From the NCBI GenBank assembly GCA_032654645.1, contig JAULAW010000015.1:558001-622000 (forward strand): 64,000 nucleotides of DNA, read 5' to 3'. This document shows, piece by piece, positions 50,780 through 59,293 of this stretch. This stretch comes from CAITJF01 sp032654645. Its GTDB lineage: Bacteria; Pseudomonadota; Gammaproteobacteria; Burkholderiales; Gallionellaceae. A program made the position numbers and the translations under genes. Below the pieces are notes generated by a model. The model did no database searches and was not told the DNA's origin. It worked only from the letters and a program-made list of their open reading frames with translations. Within the stretch, counting starts at the first letter, position 1. Every line of letters begins with the position of its first letter.

Positions 50780-51070
50780 CCCCAGCCTCATCCTTAACTC
50801 TGCATACACATCATCCCTCGTCGCCACAGACAAAATAGTCAGCAGGCGTTTGGCATCGTTGACGTGGTAGATCAGGCGGTATTGCGGAGTGGTAATTTTT
50901 ATCTTGTAACAGTCCGGCAGTTCGCGCAAAGCGTCTTTTGCCACGCGCGGGTGCTTGAGGCGTTCGTTGGCGAGTTTTTCCTTGAAGCGGCGCTTGATGC
51001 AGCCATCCAGTTTTGCCCATTCCTTCTCGGCGCCCGGATGGATAGCTAACTCATAATTTGTGTTGGCCAT
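50774..51070 (-). CDS. RelE/ParE-family toxin
   Basis: 98 residues from ATG 51070, the start that removes an unlikely N-terminal extension. 'YELAIHPGAEKEWAKLDGCIKRRFKEKLANE', 'LRELPDCYKIKITTPQYRLIYHVNDAKRLLTILSVATRDDVYAEL' is the RelE core fold with the basic 'YKIKI..YRLIYHV' region. It encodes a ribosome-dependent mRNA interferase in the family, and its partner antitoxin lies 73 bp upstream on the same strand. Confidence 0.85.
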   Translation of the reverse strand: MANTNYELAIHPGAEKEWAKLDGCIKRRFKEKLANERLKHPRVAKDALRELPDCYKIKITTPQYRLIYHVNDAKRLLTILSVATRDDVYAELRMRLGA

Positions 51071-51143
51071 GATTTGCCTCAACATTGGCACATAATGTAG
51101 AGGATGTTAGCGCTTACTAACAGCAAAGTCAAATCAAGACTCT

Positions 51144-51401
51144 TTACAGCTCATCCAGCTTGACTTTGCGCGCCTTGCTCAGCGTAGAGAGCCGAGTTTT
51201 CGCGCGGTTTTCGGCAATGCGGTCGGCGATGGAATCCAGCATGGCTTCCATCATCTTGGGGGAGATAATGTATCCGGCGGGCTTGTTGTGGTTGAGGATG
51301 GCGACGGCCTGATCCTCATCTTCCGCGCGCTTGAGGATGCGCGTGGGTGATTCGCGCAACTCGGTGACACCTATGGTGATTCCGGCATGAATAGCGTTCA
51401 T
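51144..51401 (-). CDS. Phd/YefM-type antitoxin
   Basis: 85 residues from ATG 51401 (GGACGG upstream). 'ITIGVTELRESPTRILKRAEDEDQAVAILNHNKPAGYIISPKMMEAML' is the Phd/YefM DNA-binding domain, followed by a short toxin-binding helix ('RIAENRAKTRLSTLSKARKVKLDEL'). It represses its own promoter, which lies in the 116-bp gap facing the dehydrogenase at 51518, and neutralises the RelE-type toxin. Confidence 0.85.
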   Translation of the reverse strand: MNAIHAGITIGVTELRESPTRILKRAEDEDQAVAILNHNKPAGYIISPKMMEAMLDSIADRIAENRAKTRLSTLSKARKVKLDEL

Positions 51402-51517
51402 AAATCCGTCCTGAATAATGTACGGTTTAAGTATGCGGGCTTGTGTGTTGCGAGTCAATATTTTTTCGGACATCCTGAAAGCCGTGGCATTATTCGCTTC
51501 CAAACAAGGAGAATGCA

Positions 51518-52624
51518 ATGCGCCTCCACGCCATTCACACCTTCGTCTTCCTTCTGCTCCTGGCTGCCAGCACCGCCTTTGGCCGCGATCTGCCGCTGAA
51601 CGAAATCAAGCTGCCGCCCGGTTTCAGGATCAGCCTGTATGCCGACAATGTGCCGGGCGCTCGCTCGATGGCGTTGAGCCCGGACGGCACGCTGTTCGTC
51701 GGCACGCGCGGCGACAAGGTTTATGCGCTGCCCAACCGCAAGCACGGCAAGCAAGCCGATGAAATCATCACCCTCGCCTCCGGCCTCGACACGCCGAACG
51801 GCGTGGCCTTTCGCGATGGCGCGCTGTATGTGGCGGAGATCAACCGCATCCTGCGTTTCGACGGCATCGAATCCAGATTGCGCAACCCGCCCAAGCCGGT
51901 GGTGGTGAACAGCAGCTTTCCCACCGATACGCACCACGGCTGGAAATTCATCCGCTTCGGCCCGGATGGCCTGCTCTACGTGCCGGTGGGCGCACCGTGC
52001 AATATCTGCGAACCCGACCCCGCGCGTTATGCCGCGATCTTCCGCATGAAACCGGACGGCACGGCGCTGGAACAGTATGCGCGTGGCGTGCGCAACAGCG
52101 TGGGCTTCGACTGGAGCCCCGGCACCAACGAACTGTGGTTCACCGACAATGGCCGCGACTGGTTCGGCAACAATATTCCGCCGGACGAGCTAAACCACGC
52201 GCCGCGCCCCGGCATGAACTTCGGTTACCCTTATTGCCACGGGCGCACGCTGGCCGATGACGAATTCGGCGGGAAACATGCGTGCGGCGAATTCACCGCG
52301 CCCGCCATGGAGCTCGGCCCGCATGTGGCCTCGCTGGGCATGCGCTTCTACACCGGCGCGATGTTCCCCGAACCCTACCGCAAGCAGATATTCATCGCCG
52401 AACACGGCTCGTGGAACCGCATCCCGCCCATCGGCTACCGCATTTCGCTGGTGCGCCTGAAGGACGGGCAGGCGGCGGGCTACGAGGTGTTCGCGGAAGG
52501 CTGGCTGGGGGGCATCACCGCTTGGGGACGCCCGGTGGATGTGCAGGTGATGCCGGACGGGGCGCTGCTGGTGTCGGATGATAAGGCGGGAGTGATTTAC
52601 CGGATCAGCTACGGCGATTATTGA
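51518..52624 (+). CDS. PQQ-type sorbosone/glucose dehydrogenase family protein
   Basis: 368 residues with signal peptide MRLHAIHTFVFLLLLAASTAFG. Beta-propeller family: 'PGFRISLYADNVPGARSMALSPDGTLFVGTRGDKVYALP', 'NGVAFRDGALYVAEINRILRFD', 'HHGWKFIRFGPDGLLYVPVGAPCNICEP', 'RNSVGFDWSPGTNELWFTDNGRDWFG', 'FIAEHGSWNRIPPIGYRI'. These fit YliI/sorbosone dehydrogenase-like periplasmic enzymes. Substrate unknown. Start ATG with GGAG upstream. Confidence 0.88.
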   Translation: MRLHAIHTFVFLLLLAASTAFGRDLPLNEIKLPPGFRISLYADNVPGARSMALSPDGTLFVGTRGDKVYALPNRKHGKQADEIITLASGLDTPNGVAFRDGALYVAEINRILRFDGIESRLRNPPKPVVVNSSFPTDTHHGWKFIRFGPDGLLYVPVGAPCNICEPDPARYAAIFRMKPDGTALEQYARGVRNSVGFDWSPGTNELWFTDNGRDWFGNNIPPDELNHAPRPGMNFGYPYCHGRTLADDEFGGKHACGEFTAPAMELGPHVASLGMRFYTGAMFPEPYRKQIFIAEHGSWNRIPPIGYRISLVRLKDGQAAGYEVFAEGWLGGITAWGRPVDVQVMPDGALLVSDDKAGVIYRISYGDY

Positions 52625-52661
52625 GCTTTACGTAGTTCGTGACAGATGCCTGTACTACAGC

Positions 52662-52785
52662 CGTCATTCCCGCGCAGGCGGGAATCCAGCGGATTATTAT
52701 TCTGCGAAGCAGACAAAACCTCGATATTGACCCGCTACGCGGGGATTATCAATCAACTGGATTCCCGCCTGCGCGGGAATGACGG
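52662..52785. repeat. REP-like inverted repeat pair (GCGCAGGC type)
   Basis: GTCATTCCCGCGCAGGCGGG near the left end and its complement at the right, bracketing 70 bp with a CCCGCTACGCGGGG hairpin. It lies between two convergent genes. Confidence 0.88.
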
Positions 52786-52838
52786 AGTGGTTGGTTTCGC
52801 CTACTGTCGAACGTTGTTTTCAATTATGTGGAGTTTGG

Positions 52839-53936
52839 TCATCGCAAGGCCGGGATAGTCGCGGCTCCAGCGGTGTATCGAACCCGGTAGTTCAGCATGG
52901 TCAGCAATAGCAGGAGCAGCGCCGCGCCGCCATTATGCGCCACGGCCAGCGCCAGCGGAAAATTCAGGAAAATGGTGAGAACGCCGCTAGCGAATTGCAG
53001 CGCGATCATGGCCAGCAGCCAGCGCGCGGTCTTGCGCAGGGCTTCGACCTTGAGCGCCCTGAACGCTATCCAGGCAAGCAGCGCAACCACGGCAAAGGCA
53101 AAAATGCGATGCGTCCAGTGGATGGCGGTCAGAGCGGGAAAAGGCAGAAATTCGCCTTTGGCGGTCATGCCCAGATCGCGCCACAGCGTGAAGCCGTTGG
53201 CGAAATCCATAGCCGGCCACAGCGCGCCCTGGCACAGCGGAAAGTCCTGGCAGGCCAGGGTCGCATAGTTGCTGCTGACCCAGCCGCCGAGCGCGATCTG
53301 AACCGCGAGCAGCGCCATGGCCAGCGCCGCCGGAACGCGCAACGCGGCTGCCGCTTGCGGCGCCGGAAGGTGGTTGCTCAGGCGCGTGCCGAGCCACGCC
53401 AATAACGCCAGCAGCATCATGCCCAGCATAAGGTGGATGGTCACGATGACCGGCTGCAATTTCATCGTGACGGTCCATGCGCCGAATGCCCCTTGCAGGC
53501 AAACGAAAGCGAACAGCACCGTGGGAAACGCAGGCGAAAATTTCATGTCCTTGCCGCCTGATTGCAGCCGCCTGCGCCACGCGATCACCATCAGCGCGAT
53601 GATCAGCACACCGATGGCCATGGCCAGGTAGCGGTGGATCATTTCAATCCATGCTTTCATGACGGTCACCGGGCCGGTCGGCATCGCGGCTTCTGCGGCG
53701 CTGATATCCGCGTGCGCCTGCAGCGGGTTGGCCTGCCCGTAACAGCCGGGCCAGTCCGGGCAGCCGAGGCCGGAATCGGTCAGCCGCGTGAATGCGCCGA
53801 ACATGATCAGGTCAAATGTGAGGAACAGCGTGACCCATACCAGTTTGCGGTACTTGTCGGCATCGCTCGACACCCAGACCATGGCCAGCGGCAGCAACGC
53901 CGCGATCAGGCCCGTGGCGGCAAGCTGGATCAGCAT
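52839..53936 (-). CDS. ctaA: Heme A synthase (COX15/CtaA)
   Basis: 365 residues from ATG 53936, which gives a normal first helix (MLIQLAATGLIAALLPLAMVW). Eight hydrophobic helices with conserved 'GAFTRLTDSGLGCPDWPGCYGQ', 'EMIHRYLAMAIG', 'VTIHLMLGMMLLALLAW', 'GGWVSSNYATLACQDFPLCQG' and 'IHWTHRIFAF'; the His pairs bind heme. It converts heme O to heme A for aa3-type oxidases. The long upstream frame lacks support. Confidence 0.93.
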   Translation of the reverse strand: MLIQLAATGLIAALLPLAMVWVSSDADKYRKLVWVTLFLTFDLIMFGAFTRLTDSGLGCPDWPGCYGQANPLQAHADISAAEAAMPTGPVTVMKAWIEMIHRYLAMAIGVLIIALMVIAWRRRLQSGGKDMKFSPAFPTVLFAFVCLQGAFGAWTVTMKLQPVIVTIHLMLGMMLLALLAWLGTRLSNHLPAPQAAAALRVPAALAMALLAVQIALGGWVSSNYATLACQDFPLCQGALWPAMDFANGFTLWRDLGMTAKGEFLPFPALTAIHWTHRIFAFAVVALLAWIAFRALKVEALRKTARWLLAMIALQFASGVLTIFLNFPLALAVAHNGGAALLLLLLTMLNYRVRYTAGAATIPALR

Positions 53937-54173
53937 GACGGATATTCCGAGATGGGCGGTTGAACAGGTGCGGTGTGAAGCGGGAATTCCAGCGGGCATG
54001 CCGCCGGATAAGCAGGGCGGCCCTCTTTGCAGCTATCTTCCAAAAGGGCACCAGTTTCAACAACCATTGTGTTTTCTCTCAAGAAAAAAGCGATCAACCA
54101 GCGGATCTGGGGTTGGCCTACGCACAAGATTTCAAGCGGGCTTGCCCTTGCTCGCTGATGCTTGCCGTCCCGC

Positions 54174-54695
54174 TTATTTCTTGTCGCGCAGCGACATGCG
54201 ATCCATGATGTTGTCCTTCATCACGAACTGGTGCTTCAATGCGCCCAGCACATGCACCACCACCAGCACGATCAGCACGTTCACCAATATTTCATGCACA
54301 TCGTGAGCGGCCACACCTTCGAATTTCTTCGGCAACAAGGACGCATCACCCGCCAACAGCGCCTTGCCGACATTGCTGGTCAAGACCTGCATGATGCCGC
54401 TCAGCGGCAACACGAACAATAAGACATAAAGCAAATAGTGGATGCCCTTGGCAACTTTGTCCATTGGAGTGTCGCCCATCGGCGGCGGAGTGCCGTCTGC
54501 GCGGCGGAAAGTAATGCGCATCAAGGTCAGCAGCAACACCGTACCGCCCACCAGGATGTGCACCATATAGTTCGCGATTGTCGCGCCGCCTTCGTGACGC
54601 GCGTCACTTGCCGATTCACCCAGGAACCATGCGGCGACCAACAAAACCAGAGTCAGCCAATGAACAATGATGCTGCGATTGCTGTATTTCTTCAT
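54174..54695 (-). CDS. Cytochrome b561-type membrane protein
   Basis: 173 residues, four hydrophobic helices: 'IIVHWLTLVLLVAAWFLG', 'YMVHILVGGTVLLLTLMRI', 'GIHYLLYVLLFVLPLSGIMQ' and 'AHDVHEILVNVLIVLVVVHVLGALKHQFV'. His residues in helices 1, 2, 3 and 4 fit the two b hemes of the family. Electron transfer in the inner membrane. The final 'DNIMDRMSLRDKK' tail is typical. Confidence 0.9.
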   Translation of the reverse strand: MKKYSNRSIIVHWLTLVLLVAAWFLGESASDARHEGGATIANYMVHILVGGTVLLLTLMRITFRRADGTPPPMGDTPMDKVAKGIHYLLYVLLFVLPLSGIMQVLTSNVGKALLAGDASLLPKKFEGVAAHDVHEILVNVLIVLVVVHVLGALKHQFVMKDNIMDRMSLRDKK

Positions 54696-54950
54696 GTTTT
54701 CAAGTCTCCAGAATTAAGCGATAAACCTGTTTGTTTCAATTTCGGCGGCGGATTATAGCGAAAACAGGCGAGCGGCAACGAAGAATTTGTCAATGCAGGG
54801 CTCGGAAGTGTGTACCGGCCAACATGCAAGGCACTGAACCCCACTTGGCCCATTGCGTCCTTCCGTCTGCCTTGCCTCGCCAATACTTAGGGAGCAGGAA
54901 ATTACCAAAATACCACTTATAAATTACGTCACATAAGCCAAAACAAAACC

Positions 54951-55034
54951 CATCCCCACCCCAACCCTCCCCTTGAAGGGGAGGGAGTATAGTTCCTCCC
55001 CATTCAAGGGGGAGGTCAGGAGGGGGATGGGGCA
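54951..55034. repeat. Palindromic repeat (CCCTCCCC...GGGGAGGG type), intergenic
   Basis: Nested inverted repeats, CCCTCCCCTTGAAGGGGAGGG and CCTCCCCATTCAAGGGGGAGG, within CATCCCC...GGGGATG. Same family as the copies inside uvrD and polA but outside any gene. It helps show that the coding copies are insertions. Confidence 0.8.
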
Positions 55035-55058
55035 GGGTAAATTTGTTCTCGAAAATCA

Positions 55059-55137
55059 CGTAGGGTGGGTAGACAGGTTTTTCGTCTGCCCACGCGGTTT
55101 GGAATCCGCGTGGGCACAAAAACGTGCCCACCCTACG
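55059..55137. repeat. Inverted repeat with CGTAGGGTGGG ends
   Basis: CGTAGGGTGGG at the left end, CCCACCCTACG at the right, with internal hairpin GCCCACGCGG-TTTGGAAT-CCGCGTGGGC. About 79 bp, no gene. A MITE-like intergenic palindrome of a kind widespread in GC-rich proteobacteria. Confidence 0.75.
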
Positions 55138-55238
55138 GTCATTGATTATTATCGTTAATTTCAGAGAACAAATTTACCCTGTTTCCAACTCCCTTATGCG
55201 TGTTTGCCCTGCGAGAATCGGCTAAACTCATTCCGGCC

Positions 55239-56309
55239 ATGAAAGAAATTTCCTTTACTCCCACTCGCTCACTGTTGCGCCGCTACCTCGCTGCAGGTTA
55301 TGCGCTGCTCATCGTGTATGCCAGCTTGTCGCCGTTCTCGGGCTGGCAGGAGCAGGGGCTGGAATTCTCCGATGTGCTGATTGCGCCGTTTTTACAGACG
55401 TATTCCCTGTTTGATGCGACGGTTAATCTGCTGGCCTATTTGCCGTTGGGTTTCCTGCTCGGCCTCACATTGCGCGCGCGTTTCGGTGCGGGCTGGAGTG
55501 TATTGCCTGCCACCTTGTGCGGCTTGCTGCTTTCCGCCGCAATGGAATACATGCAGTTGTATTTGCCCAACCGCATCAGTTCCAACCTCGATTTGCTCAA
55601 CAACAGTATCGGCACACTGGCGGGTGCGTTACTGGCGGTGAGTATTGCGCCGCGCGAGTGGTTTGGCTTGCACCTGACGCTCTGGCGCATGCGCTTGTTT
55701 CATGGCCGCGACGGGGTGGAATTCGGGCTGGCGCTGGTGGCGTTATGGGTATTCGCGCAGATCAACCCCTCGCTGCCGATGCTGGGTAACGTGTTCATCA
55801 GCGAAGTGGCGCGTCCGCCTTTTGCCGTGGCGCAGCCTGAACCTTTTAACTGGATGGAAAGCATGGCGGTGTCACTCAATCTTCTGATGCTGGGGCTGCT
55901 GTTGCTGACCTTGTTGCGCGCGCGCCGCCACGCGGTGGGCGCGTTGCTGGTGGTGCTGTGCGCGGTGGCGCTGGCCAAATTCATCGCCGCCGCCGTGCTG
56001 CTCAAATCGTGGGCGTTGCTGTTGTGGCTGAACAGCGAGGCGATGCTGGGCATTTTTTCCGGTGTGCTGCTGCTGGTCGCCGCCAGTTGGCTGCAGCAAG
56101 CATGGTTGCATTGGCTCGCGGCGCTGGCAGCATTGGGCTATCTGGTGCTGGCACAGTGGGTGCTGGACAGCGGCGCGCCTTCCGCCGCCATGCGCTTGTA
56201 CCATTGGCACTACGGGCACCTGCTCAACTACAACGGCCTGTCGCAAACCATTGCATGGTTGTTCCCGTTCCTGTTGTTGGTTTATCTCTGGCGCATAAAA
56301 ATCAGGTAG
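55239..56309 (+). CDS. VanZ-family membrane protein
   Basis: 356 residues from ATG 55239. The N-terminal 130 residues carry the VanZ pattern ('YALLIVYASLSPFSGW', 'DATVNLLAYLPLGFLLGLTLRARFG', 'SAAMEYMQLYLPNRISSNLDLLNNSIGTLAGAL'). About six more hydrophobic helices follow. Function of the family is unclear. Integral membrane protein. The next gene starts 63 bp downstream with its own Shine-Dalgarno. Confidence 0.85.
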   Translation: MKEISFTPTRSLLRRYLAAGYALLIVYASLSPFSGWQEQGLEFSDVLIAPFLQTYSLFDATVNLLAYLPLGFLLGLTLRARFGAGWSVLPATLCGLLLSAAMEYMQLYLPNRISSNLDLLNNSIGTLAGALLAVSIAPREWFGLHLTLWRMRLFHGRDGVEFGLALVALWVFAQINPSLPMLGNVFISEVARPPFAVAQPEPFNWMESMAVSLNLLMLGLLLLTLLRARRHAVGALLVVLCAVALAKFIAAAVLLKSWALLLWLNSEAMLGIFSGVLLLVAASWLQQAWLHWLAALAALGYLVLAQWVLDSGAPSAAMRLYHWHYGHLLNYNGLSQTIAWLFPFLLLVYLWRIKIR

Positions 56310-56372
56310 CCGGGGCGGTATAATCATTGCCGGATTTTTGATAATCACTTTTCATTTATCGGGAGGTTGTTC

Positions 56373-56684
56373 ATGAGTTTTTTCCACAAGCATGTTTTCT
56401 TCTGCACCAACCAGCGCGAAGACGGCCAGGATTGCTGCAACAATCACGGTGCGAAAAAATTGCGCGATTACGCCAAGGACAAGGTCAAGGCATTGGGGAT
56501 CAACACCCTCAAAAACCGCATCCGCATCAATTCGGCAGGCTGCATGGACCGCTGCGATGACGGCCCGGTGCTGGTGGTTTACCCGGAGGGCGTTTGGTAC
56601 ACCTATGCGAACGAAAACGATCTCGACGAAATCATCGAAGATCACCTGAAAAATGGGCGCGTGGTGGAGCGGCTGAAAATTTAA
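56373..56684 (+). CDS. Thioredoxin-like [2Fe-2S] ferredoxin
   Basis: 103 residues from ATG 56373 (GGGAGG 8 bp upstream). 'KHVFFCTNQREDGQDCCNNHGAKKLRDYAK' and 'NSAGCMDRCDDGPVLVVYPEGVWYTYANENDLDEIIEDHL' give four cysteine ligands in the thioredoxin-like ferredoxin arrangement (C-x(8)-C near the N-terminus, CMDRC later). Soluble electron carrier; partner unknown. Confidence 0.92.
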   Translation: MSFFHKHVFFCTNQREDGQDCCNNHGAKKLRDYAKDKVKALGINTLKNRIRINSAGCMDRCDDGPVLVVYPEGVWYTYANENDLDEIIEDHLKNGRVVERLKI

Positions 56685-56720
56685 TGCCTGCGCAGCAAAA
56701 ATCTACATGTCAGTCGCAAG

Positions 56721-56779
56721 CGTAGGTCTGGATGCATCCCGACGGGGTGGCGATTTGTCGGGTTAAAACCCGACCTACG
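56721..56779. repeat. Palindromic repeat (GTAGGTC...CCCGAC type)
   Basis: CGTAGGTCTGG at the left and GTCGGGTTAAAACCCGAC then CTACG at the right. A related copy is at 57388-57443. Both flank the decayed REP-associated transposase. Confidence 0.7.
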
Positions 56780-56787
56780 GAGATGTG

Positions 56788-57229
56788 ATGGCCTATAACA
56801 ATCTGCGCACATGCCGCGTTTCGCAATCGTGCATGGTGTACCACACTACGACATGGAGGCAGGGCTGAGACGCTTTGCTATATGGTGATGCCAGATCATT
56901 TGCATTGGTTGATGGTGTTGCATGAAGGCAAGTTATCTGAGGTGGTACAGTTGTTGAAAGGGCGTTCTGCGCACGCTATTGGACATGCGGTTTGGCAGGC
57001 AAATTATCACGACCATGCAGTGCGGCAAGATGAAGATTTACGGGAGATGGCACGGTACATTGTGGCCAATCCATTGCGGGCAAACTTGGTTGAACCCAGA
57101 ATTTCCATTAGACCGAAAACAGCGTCATTCCCGCGCAGGCGGGAATCCAAGTGGTTGAACAATCCCCGCGTAGCGGGACAAAACCGGGGTCTTGCCCGCG
57201 CACCCGCAAGGGGTAGGCCGCGGTTGTAA
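56788..57229 (+). pseudogene. REP-associated tyrosine transposase (RAYT, IS200-like), internally deleted
   Basis: ATG 56788 reads MAYNNLRTCRVSQSCMVYHT, matching the RAYT N-terminus, then stops. After a deletion the middle and end appear in another frame: 'MVMPDHLHWLMVLHEGKLSEVVQLLKGRSAHAIG' (with the HxH metal site) and 'QDEDLREMARYIVANPLRANLVE' (with catalytic Tyr). The frame then runs into a REP-like repeat (57124 onward), which encodes the tail to 57229. A dead transposase amid its presumed repeats. Confidence 0.75.
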
Positions 57230-57303
57230 AGCCAATAAATTGGCAACAACCACGCACTCGCGGAGTGTTTGTCCGCTGGATTCCCGCCTGCGCGGGAATG
57301 ACA
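57124..57303. repeat. REP-like inverted repeat pair (GCGCAGGC type)
   Basis: GTCATTCCCGCGCAGGCGGG at the left and TTCCCGCCTGCGCGGGAATGAC at the right, with AATCCCCGCGTAGCGGGAC and further short hairpins between. It follows directly on the RAYT remnant. Confidence 0.85.
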
Positions 57304-57387
57304 GCGCTAATGGTTTATCCGGGTTGAACAGATTGGCGATTATTCATTATGGGATGCGGTTTGGTTGGATGATGCTTTGTCGGGTTC

Positions 57388-57443
57388 GTAGGTCGGGGTA
57401 AATCCCGACTTGCCTGATATGTCGGGTTGAAACCCGACCTACA
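57388..57443. repeat. Palindromic repeat (GTAGGTC...CCCGAC type)
   Basis: CGTAGGTCGGGGTAAATCCCGAC and GTCGGGTTGAAACCCGACCTAC in tandem. Same family as 56721-56779. No gene. Confidence 0.7.
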
Positions 57444-57616
57444 GGATCAATTGGCTGGGTTGCGTACTGCTCGTGCATCTCAAATGACAGGACAACACCG
57501 GAAAGAGAATATTCACAAGCAGATTCAAGTCATGCTGAAGAAGTACCATGCAAGCAGCAACAACAAACATAAATCCCTGCACCCCCTGCTCCAGGATTCC
57601 AAATACTACAATTTAC

Positions 57617-58237
57617 ATGCCCATCCTGAGTAAATTTTCCATAATGGGCGCAGCCGGAAACCTTGAAGGCATCACCCACCTGCCTGACAGAGCGCCGCGC
57701 GCCATCGCGGTGGTGGCGCACCCACTGCCCACCATGGGCGGCACGATGGAAAACAAGGTTGTCACCACGCTGGCAAAAACATTTGCCGAACTCGGCTTCG
57801 TCGCGTTGCGATTCAACTTTCGCGGTGTGGACGGCAGCGAGGGTACATTCGATGAAGGTAATGGCGAAGTTGAGGATGTGCTATCGGTGGTGCGTTACGC
57901 ACAACAGGAATATGGCAACCTGCCGCTGATCCTCGCCGGTTTCTCCTTCGGCGGTTATGTGCAGGCGCGCAGCGCGCAACAACTGCATTCCCATCCGCAC
58001 AAACTGGTGCTGATCGCCCCGGCAGTGGGGCGATTTCCCATGCCGCCAGTGCCGCACGACACTTTGCTGATTCATGGCGAGCTGGATGAAGTGGTGCCGC
58101 TGGCCGATGTGCTGCAATGGGCGCGCCCTCTGCATTTGCCGGTTGTGGTGTTGCCTGAAACAGAACATTTTTTCCACGGGCGCTTGAGCCAGATTAAGGA
58201 CATTGTGCGCCATCACTTTTCCGGCCATGCGGTATGA
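57617..58237 (+). CDS. Alpha/beta hydrolase
   Basis: 206 residues from ATG 57617. 'AIAVVAHPLPTMGGTMENKVVTTLAKTFAELGFVALRFNFRGVDGSEGTFDEGNGEVED' and the nucleophile elbow 'LILAGFSFGGYVQ' (Gly-x-Ser-x-Gly), 'LLIHGELDEVVPLADVL' (acid) and 'PETEHFFHGRL' (His). A serine hydrolase of the small CC/SSS1-type group. Substrate unknown. It overlaps the next gene by 4 bp, so it belongs with the ABC exporter operon. Confidence 0.88.
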   Translation: MPILSKFSIMGAAGNLEGITHLPDRAPRAIAVVAHPLPTMGGTMENKVVTTLAKTFAELGFVALRFNFRGVDGSEGTFDEGNGEVEDVLSVVRYAQQEYGNLPLILAGFSFGGYVQARSAQQLHSHPHKLVLIAPAVGRFPMPPVPHDTLLIHGELDEVVPLADVLQWARPLHLPVVVLPETEHFFHGRLSQIKDIVRHHFSGHAV

Positions 58238-59148
58238 GCAGCGTTATATCGGCGCAAAACCTGTGCAAGTCATACTCCGGGCAAACCGTGGTGAATGGCG
58301 TCAACCTCAACATCAATAGGGGCGAGTGTTTCGGCTTGCTCGGCCCGAACGGTGCGGGCAAGACGACTACGTTGCGCCTGTTGCTGGGGTTGATTGCACC
58401 GGACAGCGGCGAGATCAAGCTGCTGGGCCATGCCGTGCCACAGCACGCACGCGAAGCGCGGCTGCGCGTAGGAGTGGTGCCGCAGATGGACAACCTCGAT
58501 CCGGATTTCACCGTGGCGGAAAACCTGTTGGTGTATGGACGCTATTTCGGCATGATGGACGGAGAGATCGAGGCGCGCATCCCCGCGCTGCTGGAATTCG
58601 CCAGCCTCACGCACCGGCGCGATGCAAAAATTCCCACACTGTCCGGCGGCATGAAGCGGCGACTCACGCTGGCGCGTGCACTGGTGAATGACCCGGAAAT
58701 CATTTTCCTCGACGAGCCGACCACCGGCCTCGATCCGCAAGCGCGCCACCTTATCTGGCAGCGTTTGCGCGAACTTACAGCGCAGGGCAAGACGCTATTG
58801 CTCACCACGCATTTCATGGACGAGGCCGAACGGCTGTGCCATCGCCTCGCCATCCTGGATCAGGGAAGCATCGTCAGCGAAGACTCGCCGCGCAGCCTGA
58901 TCGCCCGGCACATCGAGCCGCAGGTGGTGGAAGTGTTCGGCGAGCAGGTGGCGCAATGGGCGCAACAGCATGCAGCGCGTTATGCGCAGCGTTTCGAGGT
59001 GAGCGGCGAGACCGCGTTCTGCTATGTGGGTGATGCGCAGCCGCTGCTGGTGCACCTGCATGGACAGAATGGGTTGCGCTATCTGCACCGCCCGGCGAAC
59101 CTTGAAGATGTGTTCCTGAAATTGACTGGCAGGGAGATGCGCGAATGA
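58234..59148 (+). CDS. ABC transporter ATP-binding protein (NodI/DrrA-like)
   Basis: 304 residues. Walker A 'LLGPNGAGKTTTLRLLLGL', Q-loop 'VGVVPQMDNLD', signature 'IPTLSGGMKRRLTLARALV', Walker B 'IIFLDEPTTGLDPQ', H-loop 'LLLTTHFMDEAERLC'. A C-terminal extension (about residues 215-304) is typical of NodI/DrrA. With the permease at 59294 it forms an ABC-2 exporter. The two genes are separated by an inserted REP-like repeat. Confidence 0.94.
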   Translation: MSSVISAQNLCKSYSGQTVVNGVNLNINRGECFGLLGPNGAGKTTTLRLLLGLIAPDSGEIKLLGHAVPQHAREARLRVGVVPQMDNLDPDFTVAENLLVYGRYFGMMDGEIEARIPALLEFASLTHRRDAKIPTLSGGMKRRLTLARALVNDPEIIFLDEPTTGLDPQARHLIWQRLRELTAQGKTLLLTTHFMDEAERLCHRLAILDQGSIVSEDSPRSLIARHIEPQVVEVFGEQVAQWAQQHAARYAQRFEVSGETAFCYVGDAQPLLVHLHGQNGLRYLHRPANLEDVFLKLTGREMRE

Positions 59149-59158
59149 TTTCTACTTC

Positions 59159-59283
59159 GTCATTCCCGCGCAGGCGGGAACCCAGCAGATTAAACAACGC
59201 CCGCGAAGCGGGACAGCCAATTGGCTCTGTTCGCCGCGCGGAATTATTGACGGACTGGATTCAAGCCTGCGCGGGAATGACGG
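59159..59283. repeat. REP-like inverted repeat pair inside ABC operon
   Basis: CATTCCCGCGCAGGCGGGAA at the left, AAGCCTGCGCGGGAATGACGGG at the right, with GCCCGCGAAGCGGGAC inside. It fills nearly all of the 145-bp gap between the ATPase and permease genes, which are usually adjacent. Confidence 0.85.
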
Positions 59284-59293
59284 GAACCTAGAG

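Noticed and set aside
57124..57303. CRISPR-like appearance of repeated GCGGGAATC units
   Set aside because: The units are inverted, not direct, spacers are irregular and no cas gene is nearby; they are REP-like palindromes.
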